Source of the DNA: Rosa chinensis
Lineage: Eukaryota; Streptophyta; Magnoliopsida; Rosales; Rosaceae
Direction of reading: 5' to 3'
Length of the DNA: 64,000 bases
Assembly: GCF_002994745.2 (NCBI RefSeq)
Contig: NC_037093.1
Coordinates: 33,209,884 to 33,273,883 of the forward strand
The notes under the pieces are model-generated. The model was not told the DNA's origin. It saw only the letters and a list, made by a program, of their open reading frames with translations, and did not search any database. Below, one piece after another: positions 45,665-57,022 of the stretch (position 1 is its first letter; each line of letters starts with the position of its first letter). The position numbers and the translations under genes were made by a program.

Positions 45665-47130
45665 TGAATGTAAACAATAAAAATAAAAATGACATGTAAA
45701 CAATAAAAATGAGAATGTCGGGTGCTAGGGAGGTTCCTTCAACCAAATTCTATGTGTCGGAAGCTAATCTAATGTAGATGCAAATTCCTACTTTGGCAGT
45801 AGTCGTATCCAAGGCGGTTCAAGGCTCAAGGACTGAATTTCCCTTTCATGGTATTCCTACTCCGGTTCAAGGGCCGTGAGAACTCACTTGGCATGAATTA
45901 GAGATGGTTCAAGGGTCACTAATTCACATCAAGAGGCTTAGAGATCGAGGAATTAGACTACTAAGCGACCCGCGCCGCGCAATCACGCAACGGGTGTAAA
46001 TCACTATGCTTATAACCCCTCGAATATGAAATTAAAGGTTTCTAGCTTAGGAATTAGAGGGGGTCAAGCCTCTAACTCCGTCCTAGACATACTCAAAATA
46101 CACACCCTAAAGTTGACTAGGCTCCTAGACATGGATTTCAACCTAATAATAATTGATATAAGCATCCATCATATGAAAATTGCATCATTACATTAAATTA
46201 AACATCTTTTTCACAAAATTTGGGTTAGGGACACAACCCTAACCTCTAACAAGAAAATTGCTCACAACCCATAAGCATAGACATCAAGATTACAAAATTC
46301 AAATAGCAAAGAGTAGAGAAGTGTGGGAGAAAACAAGAATAGTCACAAATAGCTAAAAAGCTAGCATGACTAGCCTTGAATTACAACTCCCACTAAATAC
46401 TCACATATTGAATCTTGCAGAGGTTGAGCCATTTGATAGATCCTTGAAGCTTTGTGTGAGTAGTCCTTCAAATCTCAAAATAAAATAGAAAGAACAGAGG
46501 AAAAATGGAGGAGAAGGAGGGGAGAGAGCAGCCCAAAGGGGCTGCCTCTGTTTTGGTGGTTTCTAGTGCGGCTACTGTTACTGGTGAAGAAGGGATGGCT
46601 GCGATTATATATAAGAGGAAAAGATAGTTTCGGTGGCCAGCGGAGAGAAATGAAAGGATAAGAAAGAGTGTGAGGTGGCAGCAAGTGGTTGGTCAAGAAA
46701 AAAAATAAAATAAAAGAAAATGGAAAGAGGATGAAGGATGACATGCAGGTGGCAACAATTAGCATGTTAATTAACCCTTTGGTTAATTAACTGATAGTGC
46801 AGTCATCATTTTTATTGTTATTTAATTTCTCTTCTTTTTTTTTCCCTTCTTTTCTTCAATTTTCTTCAAAGTAATATCGTAGACATTCTCGTTCTTCATC
46901 GTGTTCCATTTCTTGCCGATATTGACCGTGTTTGACCGCGCCAACTAGTTTGTCTTTTTGTCGGAAACTCCATTTTACTCCAATTTCGCACAACTTCTTC
47001 CGAAATCCACAACTCCGCTTATTTACTACAATATAAATAAAATTGGATTAATTACATAATAATATACTTGAGAATTAAATAATTTCTAGTGTTTTAGATA
47101 TAATTACATGCATAAAAATGCGTTTAATCA

Positions 47131-47143
47131 CACTCCCACACTT
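47131..47143 (-). other. Polypurine tract of the non-autonomous relative
   Basis: Minus strand AAGTGTGGGAGTG next to the LTR start TGATTAAACG. Confidence 0.75.
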
Positions 47144-50029
47144 GAACTTTGCTTGTCCTCAAGTAGATTAGATGAAATTTAATCCAAAAATCTACTAACT
47201 CACAAACATAAAGTGTAGTATTAGCCTTTCTAACCATAATCCATAAAGAACTAATTATGTAAATGACCATGAAGTTGACAAAGCACAACATAGGATTTTT
47301 GAATTTGTAAGGCAATTGAGATGCACATGTGAGAAATGCTCAAGTATATGCATGTGTTGACCATGTGTCAAATCAATCCACCACAATCAAATAGACATAT
47401 AGAAAACCTGACATAACCCACCAAACTCACATAGGTTCACTAAATATTACCGCTCAAGTGTTTATGGGGGCTATATGTGTTCCACTCAAAGGCAATTTCA
47501 CAACATGCGCCGCCATATGCTTAATCTTCGATCTCATCTCCTCTAGGTAGCTCACAACATTTAAGATCAAGAGGTCTTTTATTTGGTCGTAATGGGGCTA
47601 AGGGTAAGTGACTAATAGAAATGAAGGATAGGGACATACAAAGTCCATAGAAATCGGTGAAGCAACTCTCTCTTGTAGAGAGATATATGACTTTTGTTTT
47701 CGAATGCTAACTCACATACTCCAAACCCAATGTACAACCCACACTACACTATACTATACTATAAAAAAAAAAATACTAGCTAATTTTTTTTTTTCAATCA
47801 CCTTTTTCTTCTCTCTCTCCTTTTCTATTTTTCTTTTCAACTTCTTCTTTTCCCTTTTTTTTTTGAAACTTTCTTTTCTATACAAAAATCACTCACCCCC
47901 ACACTTATTCTTTTGTAACCTCACACTTTTGACTTTTCTTTTCTTTTGAAGCACTCAAACATAAAGTCATTCTCTCGAATCGCTTCACCAACTACCATGG
48001 AAGGGTAGGATAAAAGTGTTTAGGCTAGGTAGGGATTTGTGGTGCAAATGAATAAAAAGGCTAAATAAATAAATAGGCTCAAAATGGCAATCTAGTGGTA
48101 AATATTTTTTTGGGCACATGCTTCTTTGGCCATGGTGGTATTAACCTAATTGCCTCAATCCTTTCTATCCCGTCGCAAGCTAAAAGTAGCCTCGAGAGGT
48201 CTCAAGCAAGTTCTAGATATGCAATGTCATAAAATTGTACACACATGAAATAAAAAGTGAATGAATAATGCATACACTATATTAGGCTCAAAAGCTCACA
48301 AATAAGGCATGCAAGTTAATCGAATAATCTATATGCTTCTCTAACTATGATGAACCAACCTAACCATAGGCTATGTGCACACATATAATCAAGCATAGAT
48401 CACATATACACTCAATCACAAAACAAATTCAAAGTCCTAGATCATGCTCAATCTATCCACAATCATAACAAGTTAAGTCCATGGCTCGTCATTGGGGTTG
48501 GAAAAGGCATTAACCACTAAAATATTATTACAAAAAAAAAAAAAAAAAAAAACTAATCTAAAAAATGAAAAATCTGTTTTGTTTTTAATTTTTTTTTGGG
48601 CACCCTAGTCCTCACCCCCACACTTAAAACCAACATTGTCCTTAATGTTGTCAAGTGAGCTCGAAAGCTAAATCCATGTTAGATTTAGGCATGAGAGTGA
48701 AGTCCGGGTGAAGGCACAAAAATTAACTATCTAAATGAAAATCTAAATACGGAGAAAAGATACGGAAAACCCCCTTTTGTAGACCACCATTGCTCACGAC
48801 CCACGGGGAAGACAAATATGAGACACCAACCTTAAGGCACAAGGCCTTGACTTCCTTAACGTATGCTCCAAGTCAGCTCTAGGTGCTCATGAAAGATCGA
48901 CTCCATTGAGAAATATATAGTGTCCAAAGAGCAATGTGTCACAAATAGGCCACCAAAGAATAAGGAAAAGGTCCTCCATTAAGCACATGGCCTTGACCAC
49001 CTCCAATACACCTCACAACAGCCCTATAATGGCCTCCATTGAAGAGTTGAAGTGCAAGAAGTAACCACCCGGAGTGAACACAAACTAGTGAGTGCAGAAA
49101 ACTTCCAGCAATGACCTTTATATCTTCAAATGCCCATATCTCAAACTCAGAAAGAGATAAATAAGTGAGACCACTTGGAATGGAAAGTAGACTCAGATAG
49201 CTTTCTATCCATAGAAAGTAAGCCACCTATATCCAAATGAGATGAAAAGCAAAGCTGGTCAAAATTGCTGATCTGTCATGAAGTCTTCTGCTGACCCTCA
49301 GTCACCAAAACAGAAATATCTGAAGCTCTAGAGGGCAAAGAGGGTGAGACCAACGAGATATGAAACTAGACTCATAAGCTACCTGATGGTAAAATTTCAC
49401 TGAAATACAAATTCTGATTCAAAAATCGTTGGCCTCCAAACTCACTAATCTGTTCTGAAGTTTCTGTTATGCCCTGTTTCTAACCTCTGTCACTTGGAAC
49501 ACAATATCTGAAGCTAGGATTGTTCAAAGTAAAAACTGTTGTACCAGCATATAGAATACATGTGAAGATACATCCCTGAAAATTTTTGGCTCTAAATAGC
49601 TTGATATGTAGAGGATGTAGCTTCTCAAAGTCACTCTACAGTAGCTATCTCTGTTCTGACCTCCTTGCATTGACCACTAAATAACTTGAGTTCCAGTAAT
49701 CCAAAGAGGCTCAAATTTTGGCCCAAGATATAAGACACATAGGTAATAGATCCAGAAACTTTCAGCTCAGACTAACATGTATAATGGAGGCTGTAGTCAC
49801 CCAAATTCAACCAAATATTCTGGACAGAAACTACTCACCACCAAATTAATTCTCCTTCACATTTCAAACTCCAGACACCACCCATTCTCCCAAAAATGAC
49901 CAAAAAGCTTTATTCACCATAAAACTAAACTACTAAAGGAAGAAATACTACCGATGATGTACTAGGGTTGCCTCCCTAGCAAGCGCTTTATTTAAGGATT
50001 TCATTGCCGGTCCATAAAACATGATCTTG
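47144..50029 (-). other. 3' untranslated region, Athila-like, with an extra repeat block
   Basis: Collinear with 9929-11990, including the CACTTGAACTTTGCTTGTCC start and the plus-strand A/T homopolymers near 48533-48552. A segment at about 48990-49860 is extra. It consists of degenerate ~150-bp units with TCTGTTCTGA, CTGAAGCT and AGACTCA-AGCTA words. No coding frame seen. Confidence 0.65.
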
Positions 50030-51121
50030 TCAAGGTGGATACTTCTCAAGTACGACCACCCTATTGTTTGGGGCTAAGGGACTCCTTGACGTGTCATAGA
50101 CGCAAGACCAAGAGCTACATAAGAATACTCCAATTGGTGGCCAATAGGGTAGCTTCTTAATCTTCCCATTCTTCTTGATTTTTCTTCTATGAATCAATCT
50201 CCTTGCCTTCTCCTTCTCAAGTGGTGTAGAAATGATGCTCATAGGAACAATAGGTGGTAGAAGCTCTTGAGAGTGATGAGAAAGGGTGAGTGAAAGTGCT
50301 CCATTTCCTTTCAAATCCATCACCTCATTGTAGAAACATTGACCACTTAATGGTGGATTGGGAGGTAAAAGTACCTTGATCCCAATCCTCACATTAAGAA
50401 CATAAGTGCTCAATGTTCTACTCTCCACCTTGGGAAACTCATAATGGATCTCCATGGATGTAGAAGGAGAGAAAGTCCTTGACTCTTCAATTTCTTTATC
50501 ATCACAAAGTATTGAAGGACTATCTTCCTCCATGGGAATTTCAGCCTCAATGAATAAGGGATTATGATGTAAGGCTTCAAACTCTGCATCCTTCTCATTA
50601 GATAAGCCATCCTCCTCATCGGAATCATGTTCAAGTACGGCCTCAATGAATAAGGGATTGTCGCGCATCACTTCAAACTCCGCACCCTTCTCACTAGAAA
50701 AGACATCCTCTTCATCGGAATCGTCTTCAAATATCTCCCCTTGATTTGGAAGCTTAGATTTCCAATATTGCACCCATTCCTCCAAAGTGTAGTCTTTTTC
50801 CCCACTTGCATCCGAACTTTCATAACCAAGCTCACTTTCTTGTACATCAACATCACTATAACCATCTTCAACATGCATAAAGGATTCTTGATCAAGATGT
50901 TTGATATATACTTCTTCTCTTGAAATACGCTCCACTTGATCAAAGAAAGGCTCTTGAAAATATAAAGTGGTGGGAGGTTGCTCTTGAAGTAGGCTAGCCT
51001 TGAATTGCTCCATGATTGGATCTACACTCTCACTTATAGCTTTAAATTGAGCAAACAATTCTTCAATGGATGGATTTGAAGGTGCATAAGCTTGATCTTG
51101 AGGAGGTTGCTCATATCCCAT
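50030..51121 (-). CDS. Acidic 363-aa protein of unknown function replacing gag-pol
   Basis: I do not recognise this as any named family. The ATG at 51121 lies about 240 bases after the PBS, where gag should start; the frame is open for 363 codons. N-terminal PQDQAYAPSNPSIEELFAQF (residues 8-27) followed by MEQFKASLLQEQ resembles the Gln/Pro stretch and helix late in Athila Gag (QQASSKSLEDMLKDMALH in the element at 53937), so it may be a Gag remnant. Residues 85-195 are strongly acidic and contain a tandem repeat of ~32 residues (DSDEED...NPLFIEA at 134-161 and 166-193). A basic, nuclear-targeting-like cluster (RRLIHRRKIKKNGKIKK, 307-323) is near the end. No zinc knuckle, protease or transmembrane segment. 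Maintenance of an open frame suggests recent activity or use. Confidence 0.7.
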   Translation of the reverse strand: MGYEQPPQDQAYAPSNPSIEELFAQFKAISESVDPIMEQFKASLLQEQPPTTLYFQEPFFDQVERISREEVYIKHLDQESFMHVEDGYSDVDVQESELGYESSDASGEKDYTLEEWVQYWKSKLPNQGEIFEDDSDEEDVFSSEKGAEFEVMRDNPLFIEAVLEHDSDEEDGLSNEKDAEFEALHHNPLFIEAEIPMEEDSPSILCDDKEIEESRTFSPSTSMEIHYEFPKVESRTLSTYVLNVRIGIKVLLPPNPPLSGQCFYNEVMDLKGNGALSLTLSHHSQELLPPIVPMSIISTPLEKEKARRLIHRRKIKKNGKIKKLPYWPPIGVFLCSSWSCVYDTSRSPLAPNNRVVVLEKYPP

Positions 51122-51364
51122 TGGGTCTACCCATCCATAATTCCATCGATATATAGCTCAATGTGATAAGAAAATAAGTACCTATGGATTCCCAAGAATG
51201 AGATAAGTAACCAAAAGTTAGAAAGAAAATACAAAAATAACTGCACAAAACATAACAAAATTAAATAAACTAACAATTTTTTTTTTTTTTGAAACAAAGA
51301 AATAAAAATATGCTAAAGTGACCTAAAGAACCGATTTACCAAGGGATTAAGGCTATTAAACCCT

Positions 51365-51384
51365 AATCCCTAGCAACGGCGCCA
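51365..51384 (-). other. Primer-binding site of the non-autonomous relative
   Basis: Minus strand TGGCGCCGTTGCTAGGGATT, tRNA-Asp type with two changes from the autonomous element's PBS. Confidence 0.85.
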
Positions 51385-51537
51385 TGTGCTTAAATGCACC
51401 TTACGCGCAATAAGGGCACGGTCATCAAAGGAAGGGAAAATATTTGAACCCGAAATTATCGTACCACGGGGATTGAAAAGCTAACTCCAATCCTTGGCTA
51501 TACTGATTACTAATCACTAACAATTTTGAAACATAAA

Positions 51538-52049
51538 TGTTAATGTTTAAAGTTCAGCGGTAGCTAAACTTTTACTAATGCTTGTCCGACGGGTGGACCG
51601 CTATCAATGATACTCAGAGTCCCGGCTACCTGTCAAGTAAAATACAGAGGCGTCAGAGGGAGACCGCGTTGGGCGGTCTTCTGTTCTCCGATGCCTAAGT
51701 TAGTCAATATATTTATGTTGACAAAGTAACAGTAGGTAAGTATTAATTGCGTAATCAATGAGAAGAGAGGAGAGAACCTTTTATAGGTGAGGAGGGAACT
51801 GATCTTCTCCATGTTTTCGATGTGGGACTGATGTGCTTCAATCCCCAGCTTCTGAAGCTACTGATGCCAACCTGGCGTAGCGCGTGGCGGCGCATCAGCC
51901 GTGATCTGGGGGCGAGCCGGGGCTCAAGCGATAGCTTGTTTGGCTGTGTTTTTGTAGGTCACTCCTTTGGCGGGAGTTGGTACCGCTAGCGGTAGCATGA
52001 GCGTGGCTCATTATAGCTAATTATGCTTGTGAATGCCTATGTAAGTACA
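51538..52049 (-). mobile_element. Solo LTR, 512 bp, related to the element at 1-5119
   Basis: It interrupts the LTR between blocks shared with 37400-37420. On the minus strand it starts TGTACTTACATAGGC and ends TTTAAACATTAACA, with CCTATAAAAGG and TCCCACATCGAAAAC as in the LTR at 4622-5119. Flanks are ATAAA (51533-51537) and CTAAA (52050-52054), a duplication with one mismatch. Confidence 0.65.
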
Positions 52050-53177
52050 CTAAAAAATAGCACCAAGCTATTTACATGCTCGGCTCGGAACAACCAAGCC
52101 TAAAATGGGTCAAGAGAACCACAAAAAAATGCGGAATCTCACAACCAAATGGTATGGACAATGAAAGTGGTTTGTGAAATTTGATTTTTGATTTTGAAAA
52201 ATAAATTGACAATTGAAAATTAATATTGCAACTAAAGATAAAGATAATAGAAACTTAACAAGATATGTAAATTAGGTCACTATGGTATCCTCCTAACCAA
52301 ATCTAATGCACAAATAAGCTCTGACAATGGTCATTCAATTCATAATAGCATCAAGAACCGTACCCGAAGCTTTTCAAGGCTCATGGGTCATTAGATTTCT
52401 TAAAGGGTATTCCTACTCCGGATCAAGGGCCGTAGAAACTCAATTGGGACAATGTAGAGCCTTGTTAGGGCCTCTAGTTGCACCAAAAGGTGAAGAGTCC
52501 AAGAATCAAGGTTCCCAAACTAGCCAATGCGGCAATCGAAATTGGTATTGTAACTAACCATGTTCTAAACAAGTGTCCTAGCCATAAATTAGAAAAGTGA
52601 TTAGGTTCCCTAATTTGTTCTAGACATGTTCATCTACACATTCAAGAGTTAATCAAGCTCCTAATCATGCATCTAAGCCAAATAATATAGATTAGAACAT
52701 ATGCCAAACACGAAATTGAAAACCATTGAATTAAAACATATTTATTACATTAAATTCATCCTAGGGCTCAAACCCTAGCTTCTTAAATAGACTACTCACA
52801 ACCCATCCACAAATCAACAACAATATACATCAATTAAAGAGGTAAAGGTGAAGAAGAGTGAGAAGTAACAAGAACAAGTCACAATTGTTATAGAGCAAAT
52901 ATGACAAGCCTTGATTTATGGCTTCCCACTATATCCAATCTCAAATCTTGATGCCCCTTGAAATCTCTTGAGAAATTGATGAGGATTTGATGGAATTTTG
53001 GTGAGGTGGGTTTTGGATCTTGGTGAGGAGAATAAATTGGTGAGAAGGAAAATTGATCTTGGTGAGGAAGAAAATGGATCTTGGTGAGGAGGTTCTTGGT
53101 GTGGAGGAAAATTGATCTTGGTGAGGAGGAGAAATAATGAGAAGGAAAATGGTGTGGAGAGGTGGTTTTGGGTGTAC

Positions 53178-53180
<3 letters not shown>

Positions 53181-53211
<31 letters not shown>
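53181..53211. repeat. (GA)n microsatellite
   Basis: About 15 uninterrupted GA units inside the LTR. Confidence 0.95.
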
Positions 53212-53215
<4 letters not shown>

Positions 53216-53936
53216 ATGGCAGCAGAAGGGGAAGAATGGATATATATGCTGCATGTGTTCGAAGAGAGGAAGATAATCAAGGTGGCGGCTGCCGTTTTGA
53301 AGAGAGTAGAAAATGAGAGGATAATGTCACGTGGGAAGACAGAGGAAAAGTGGGCTGTTGCCACGTGCTAGCATATAAGTGGTGCAGGTTAATTATACAA
53401 AGCTTTGATTAATGCTGCACCGCCTGCACGTGAATATGACTGTGGCTGAACATGATTAATAAATCATGATTTTATTAATTAATCAAATCAATGATTAATT
53501 AATCATGATTCTCGCATTTCATTTTTTTCTTCTTTTTGTTGCTTTTCTCTTCTCCATATACTTCTACTCATACTTTAAGGCATTTGAATTCCGCTCTCTT
53601 AATCGGCATTGACCACGGTTGACCCACATTAATAATTTCATCCATTTGTCGGAAACTCCATTTTGCTCAATTTTCGTGTCATTTTCTTTCAATTTCCGCA
53701 ACTCTGCTTATTTCCTACAAGTAAATAAAAATGAATTACTTACATAATAATTGACTTAGATTAGCTCAATTATAGTATTTAGAGTGCAATTACGTGCACA
53801 GAAATGCGTGTAATCAATTTGAAAGGAAATCAAAGCGTGAGTTGTTCTTCTTTATTTCACGTATTAAGGAATCAAAGTGTGAGTTGTTTTCCTTATCATT
53901 TGGGTGAGTTTCTTCCTTGAGTTGCATTACCATGAC

Positions 53937-55286
53937 TGATAGGAGCATTTTATGCTACGTGTTTATGGTTAATCCCTATATTATTCTTTGTTAGTTTATT
54001 CTATTTTCTCTTTATTCATTTACTTTTGTGTTTATTAGGTTTTTCGGAGCAAATATACAAAAAGAAGATAATATTGAGGAAAGATGCGCAAATAAAGAAA
54101 AGCTTGAAATCCTAGCCCAAGCAGAGGACCTTGACCGAACGAGAAGCCCAATTCATGGAGATATTGCAGCAAATTATGGAGATATTCGCAGAGATATTGA
54201 TGATGACATGTCGAATTCTCATTGGACAAAGTGATGTGGAGAAATCATAATTCAATCAGAGAATTAAGAAGTTGATTTTCTCTACACTTTAAGGACTCTC
54301 AAACCAAAAAGGAATGAAGGAGGACTCAAGAGCACTATAAAAAGGCTAGAAAAGCTAACGAAAAGACTCTTACGCGCGAGAATCAAGCAAGAAACCCGAG
54401 CAGAAGAAAGCAGATCAGCCGTCCACCGACCAGTCGGCAGACGACTTTTCCAACTTGATTTTTAGGGTTTTTCTGTTTTACTTTGCTTATGGATTCTTTT
54501 GTGCTTCCAATTTAGACCATGTGCAACTAAATTCTAAGTAGTTAGGGCATGTTGAAGCCCCAATCATGATTGTATGCCATGCTATGACATTTAATTAGTT
54601 TTTGTTTATTCAATGGATGAGAACTTAATCACTATTTTTACATCGATGATTTCTTTATGTGCTTTCATTGGTGGCCAACTTAGATTGCATGTTAGAATTC
54701 TATTGCTATGAATGATCATTGCCTGTTCCTTTTAAGAAGGTTCCGTTGAAAGTTCTAGAGTAGTAAATCGTCTATAAGGCGAGTGATTAAGTTCCTAGAT
54801 TAATTGAGACGCGTTGTACTCATAATGTCTTGTGATGTCTCGTTTTTCTTAATCTTAATGATTTCTATGTGTTAAATCTAGAGTTACGTCAACCTAGGTT
54901 GCATTTTAGGAAATAGGTTAGGTGTAGAGCGTCTCTCACCTAGCATACAAGTAAGGAAAAATAATAGGTTGATTCAGGCGTTGGGTTAACTTGAGCATCT
55001 TCATCCTTAGGTAAATAAGTCTAGGTTAAACATGGTTTGCATACTTGATTGTTTGGTGGTGGATACATTCCCTGACTTCTGCTTCTCTATTGATTCTCAA
55101 TCTTAAGCAACTTCATTATTTGTTATTTACTTTCAATTGTCTTTACAAATTTCACAGTCAACTCCTAAACTCGGAAAGTCTTACAATTAGTTCCATAAGT
55201 CCTCTGCGGGAGACCCTACTTCCTTATTCTCCAATTGACATTCAAATCGGTAGTAGGAAAATTGTTGGCATAAAAATAACCGATCA
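53937..55286 (+). repeat. Athila 5' LTR, 1350 bp
   Basis: Starts TGATAGGAGC, ends CCGATCA. TATA box CTATAAAAAGG at 54335-54345. The 68-codon frame at 54028-54234 is present in both LTRs and crosses U3; not considered a gene. Confidence 0.93.
54335..54345 (+). promoter_or_regulatory. TATA box of the Athila LTR promoter
   Basis: CTATAAAAAGG about 400 bp into the LTR, conserved in the 3' LTR near 63430. Transcription start expected some 30 bases downstream. Confidence 0.6.
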
Positions 55287-55291
55287 ATTTT

Positions 55292-55310
55292 TGGCGCCGT
55301 GTCACCGGGG
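55292..55310 (+). other. Athila primer-binding site, tRNA-Asp-like
   Basis: TGGCGCCGTGTCACCGGGG shortly after the LTR; matches the tRNA-Asp complement except around the central GTCA. Confidence 0.8.
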
Positions 55311-55384
55311 ACTTTTTAGTTCTACTTGTTTTTCTTTCTTTTAATTTTTAGTTTTCTTATCTTTTTGTTTTTCTTTTCAGGTAT

Positions 55385-57022
55385 ATGCTTACTCGGAAAA
55401 CTTCACAAGGCAAACTCATTCCTTTGGATTCTGAGATAGAACGCACCTGCAGGTCGAATAAGAAGCAAACAAAGGAAACGTGTTTGCCAATTGACGGCCC
55501 AACGACGGGTTCTACATCTTCACAAGGAGAGGAGGACCGAGAGAAGTACACACCTTCACATTCACCTGCGCATTTGGTGCACGAAGACGAAGAGGAACTA
55601 TTCGAGGAACCCTCCAAAGTTGAGATGGCTGGAGCAAGACCATTGAAGGATGCCTTCGTCCCAACAGCTTCTGAATCTCCTTCATGCATTGATTATACAC
55701 CGGACGGCAATCATGCCTATTCCATTCCTGTGCAGTTGATTAACTCGTTACCCAAATATATGGGATCCCCATCTGAGGACCCTAATGTTCACATTAGGGA
55801 ATTCTTGGACATATGCAAATTGCAGACCATTCAGCATCTGCCTCCTGAAGGCCTCAGGTTACTTCTTTTCCCATTTTCATTAAAAGATGATGCTAAGCAT
55901 TGGCTATACTCTCTACCTGCAGGTATCATAACATCTTGGGATGAAATGGTCAAGAAGTTCCTCAAGCAGTACTTTCCGGCCCAACTGACAAGGAAGCTGA
56001 GAAGAGAAATACAAAATTTCTGTTAGAAGGATGGAGATACTCTATATGAGGCATGGGAGGAATTTAAAGAGCTGCAGAGGAAGTGCCCCCATCATAATTT
56101 TGCTTTGGATGACTTGGTTCAATATTTCTATGATGGTTTGGATACGGTCAATAGGGGTAGCGTGGACTCGGCCTGTGGAGGGACATTCATGAATAAGACT
56201 GCCGGCAAGCATATGATCTCATTGAAGACTTGGCTGATAATAATCGGCAATTACACGCAAGGGATAAGCGAGCAAGAGGTCGTGGAGTTTATGAGCTTGA
56301 CACTAAGAATGGGATGCAAAATCAGATGGTAGCCTTGGAGAGAAAACTCGATATGTTAGTGAATGTCATGAGCAATGGGTCTAAGGCATCACCTCAGGTA
56401 TGCTCTATTTGTTCATATTCTGACCATACTACTGATGGGTGTCCTCTGTCTACTTTGTCTGAGGAACAGGTAAACTTTGTGGGGCAACCAAGGCAAAAGT
56501 ATGACTCCTACTCGAACACATACAATCCTGGATGGAAGGATCACCCTAACTTCCATTGGAACAACAATGATAATGTGGTTCGGTCTACTCAAGGTGTCTA
56601 TAACACGCCACCTGGTTTCCAAGCCCCTAGACAACAAGCATATCAACAAGCTCCGCCTCAACAAGCTTCAAGCAAATCATTGGAGGATATGCTCAAGGAC
56701 ATGGCACTTCATACCTCTACATTCATGCAAGAGACCAAGGCTCAATTTAAGGAGCAAGGGTAATCAATCAAGAACTTACAGAGACAAGTTGGGCAACTTG
56801 CAAGTAATATGCAAAATAGGCCTCCCGGCACTCTTCCAAGCACAACTGTGCCTAATCCTAAGGGTGAGAGTGTTGCGGAGCTCCATACCATGACTTTGAG
56901 AAGTGGAAAGCAATTGGAGGAACCAATAAGAGCCATAGAGAAGTCTCAAGAAGCTTTGGAGGAAGAAAAAGAATCCAAAAATGAAGCTGAAAATACCAAA
57001 AATAAAAATTTGGTAATCCACT
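55385..57022 (+). pseudogene. Athila gag, broken
   Basis: ATG at 55385. Gag domain words include HVREFLDICK-like NVHIREFLDICK, LLFPFSLKDDAKHWLYSLPA and FLKQYFP. A TAG stop at 56024-56026 follows QNFC, though the frame continues recognisably (KDGDTLYEAWEEFKELQRKC). A frameshift near 56220 moves to another frame (NNRQLHARDKRARGRGVYEL). A CCHC zinc knuckle follows (CSICSYSDHTTDGC), then SNTYNPGWKDHPNFHW. TAA at 56761-56763 interrupts before the late QRQVGQLASNMQNRP block and MTLRSGKQLEEP. The frame ends at 57022-57024. Length and order fit Athila Gag; the copy is inactive. Confidence 0.88.

Larger units (their letters stand above)
37288..47130 (-). repeat. 3' LTR of the non-autonomous relative, split by a CACTA element
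   Basis: Net parts are 37288-37598 and 45668-47130. Plus strand starts TGACTTGATACACATTTACGC and ends GTTTAATCA. The part after 45720 resembles the autonomous Athila LTR (GGTGCTAGGGAGGTTCCTTC). Confidence 0.75.
37288..53816 (-). mobile_element. Non-autonomous Athila-related element encoding a single 363-codon ORF
   Basis: Left LTR 37288-47130 (with a CACTA inside), right LTR 51385-53816 (with a solo LTR inside), flanked by ATTTG. In the sense direction (minus): LTR, tRNA-Asp PBS at 51384-51365, ORF at 51121-50030, a 2.9-kb untranslated region, PPT at 47143-47131, LTR. The untranslated region aligns closely with that of the autonomous Athila (9929-11990), including the CTCCCTAGC-AGCGCTTT block just after the coding end. 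Protease, RT, RNase H and integrase are all absent. The two LTRs are far more different from each other than expected for one insertion. Confidence 0.8.
51385..53816 (-). repeat. 5' LTR of the non-autonomous relative, with inserted solo LTR
   Basis: Plus strand starts TGTGCTTAAATGCACC and ends GTGTAATCA. Shares only scattered blocks with the left LTR (GGTATTCCTACTCCGG, AATCCTTGG, TTACATAATAAT). Includes two CACGTG G-boxes at about 53329 and 53361 and a (GA)n run at 53181-53211. Confidence 0.75.
35577..53936 (+). mobile_element. 5'-truncated second copy of the solo-LTR family, interrupted at 37288-53816
   Basis: From TATGAAAGTTGCT at 35577 the sequence follows the solo LTR from about 30573 onward (same ATGATGAACATTT, GAATGAATATG and GTAGGCATTCCTGAGCGG words). 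The first ~0.8 kb of the LTR is missing. It then diverges into different minisatellites. After the inserted element it resumes at 53822 with the same GAAATCAAAG-GTGAGTTG repeats, and runs until the Athila LTR at 53937. Its true right end is not in view. Confidence 0.7.

Noticed and set aside
54028..54234. 68-codon frame in the Athila LTR, repeated at 63123
   Set aside because: Present in both LTRs because they are copies; no domain and it lies in U3 upstream of the promoter.
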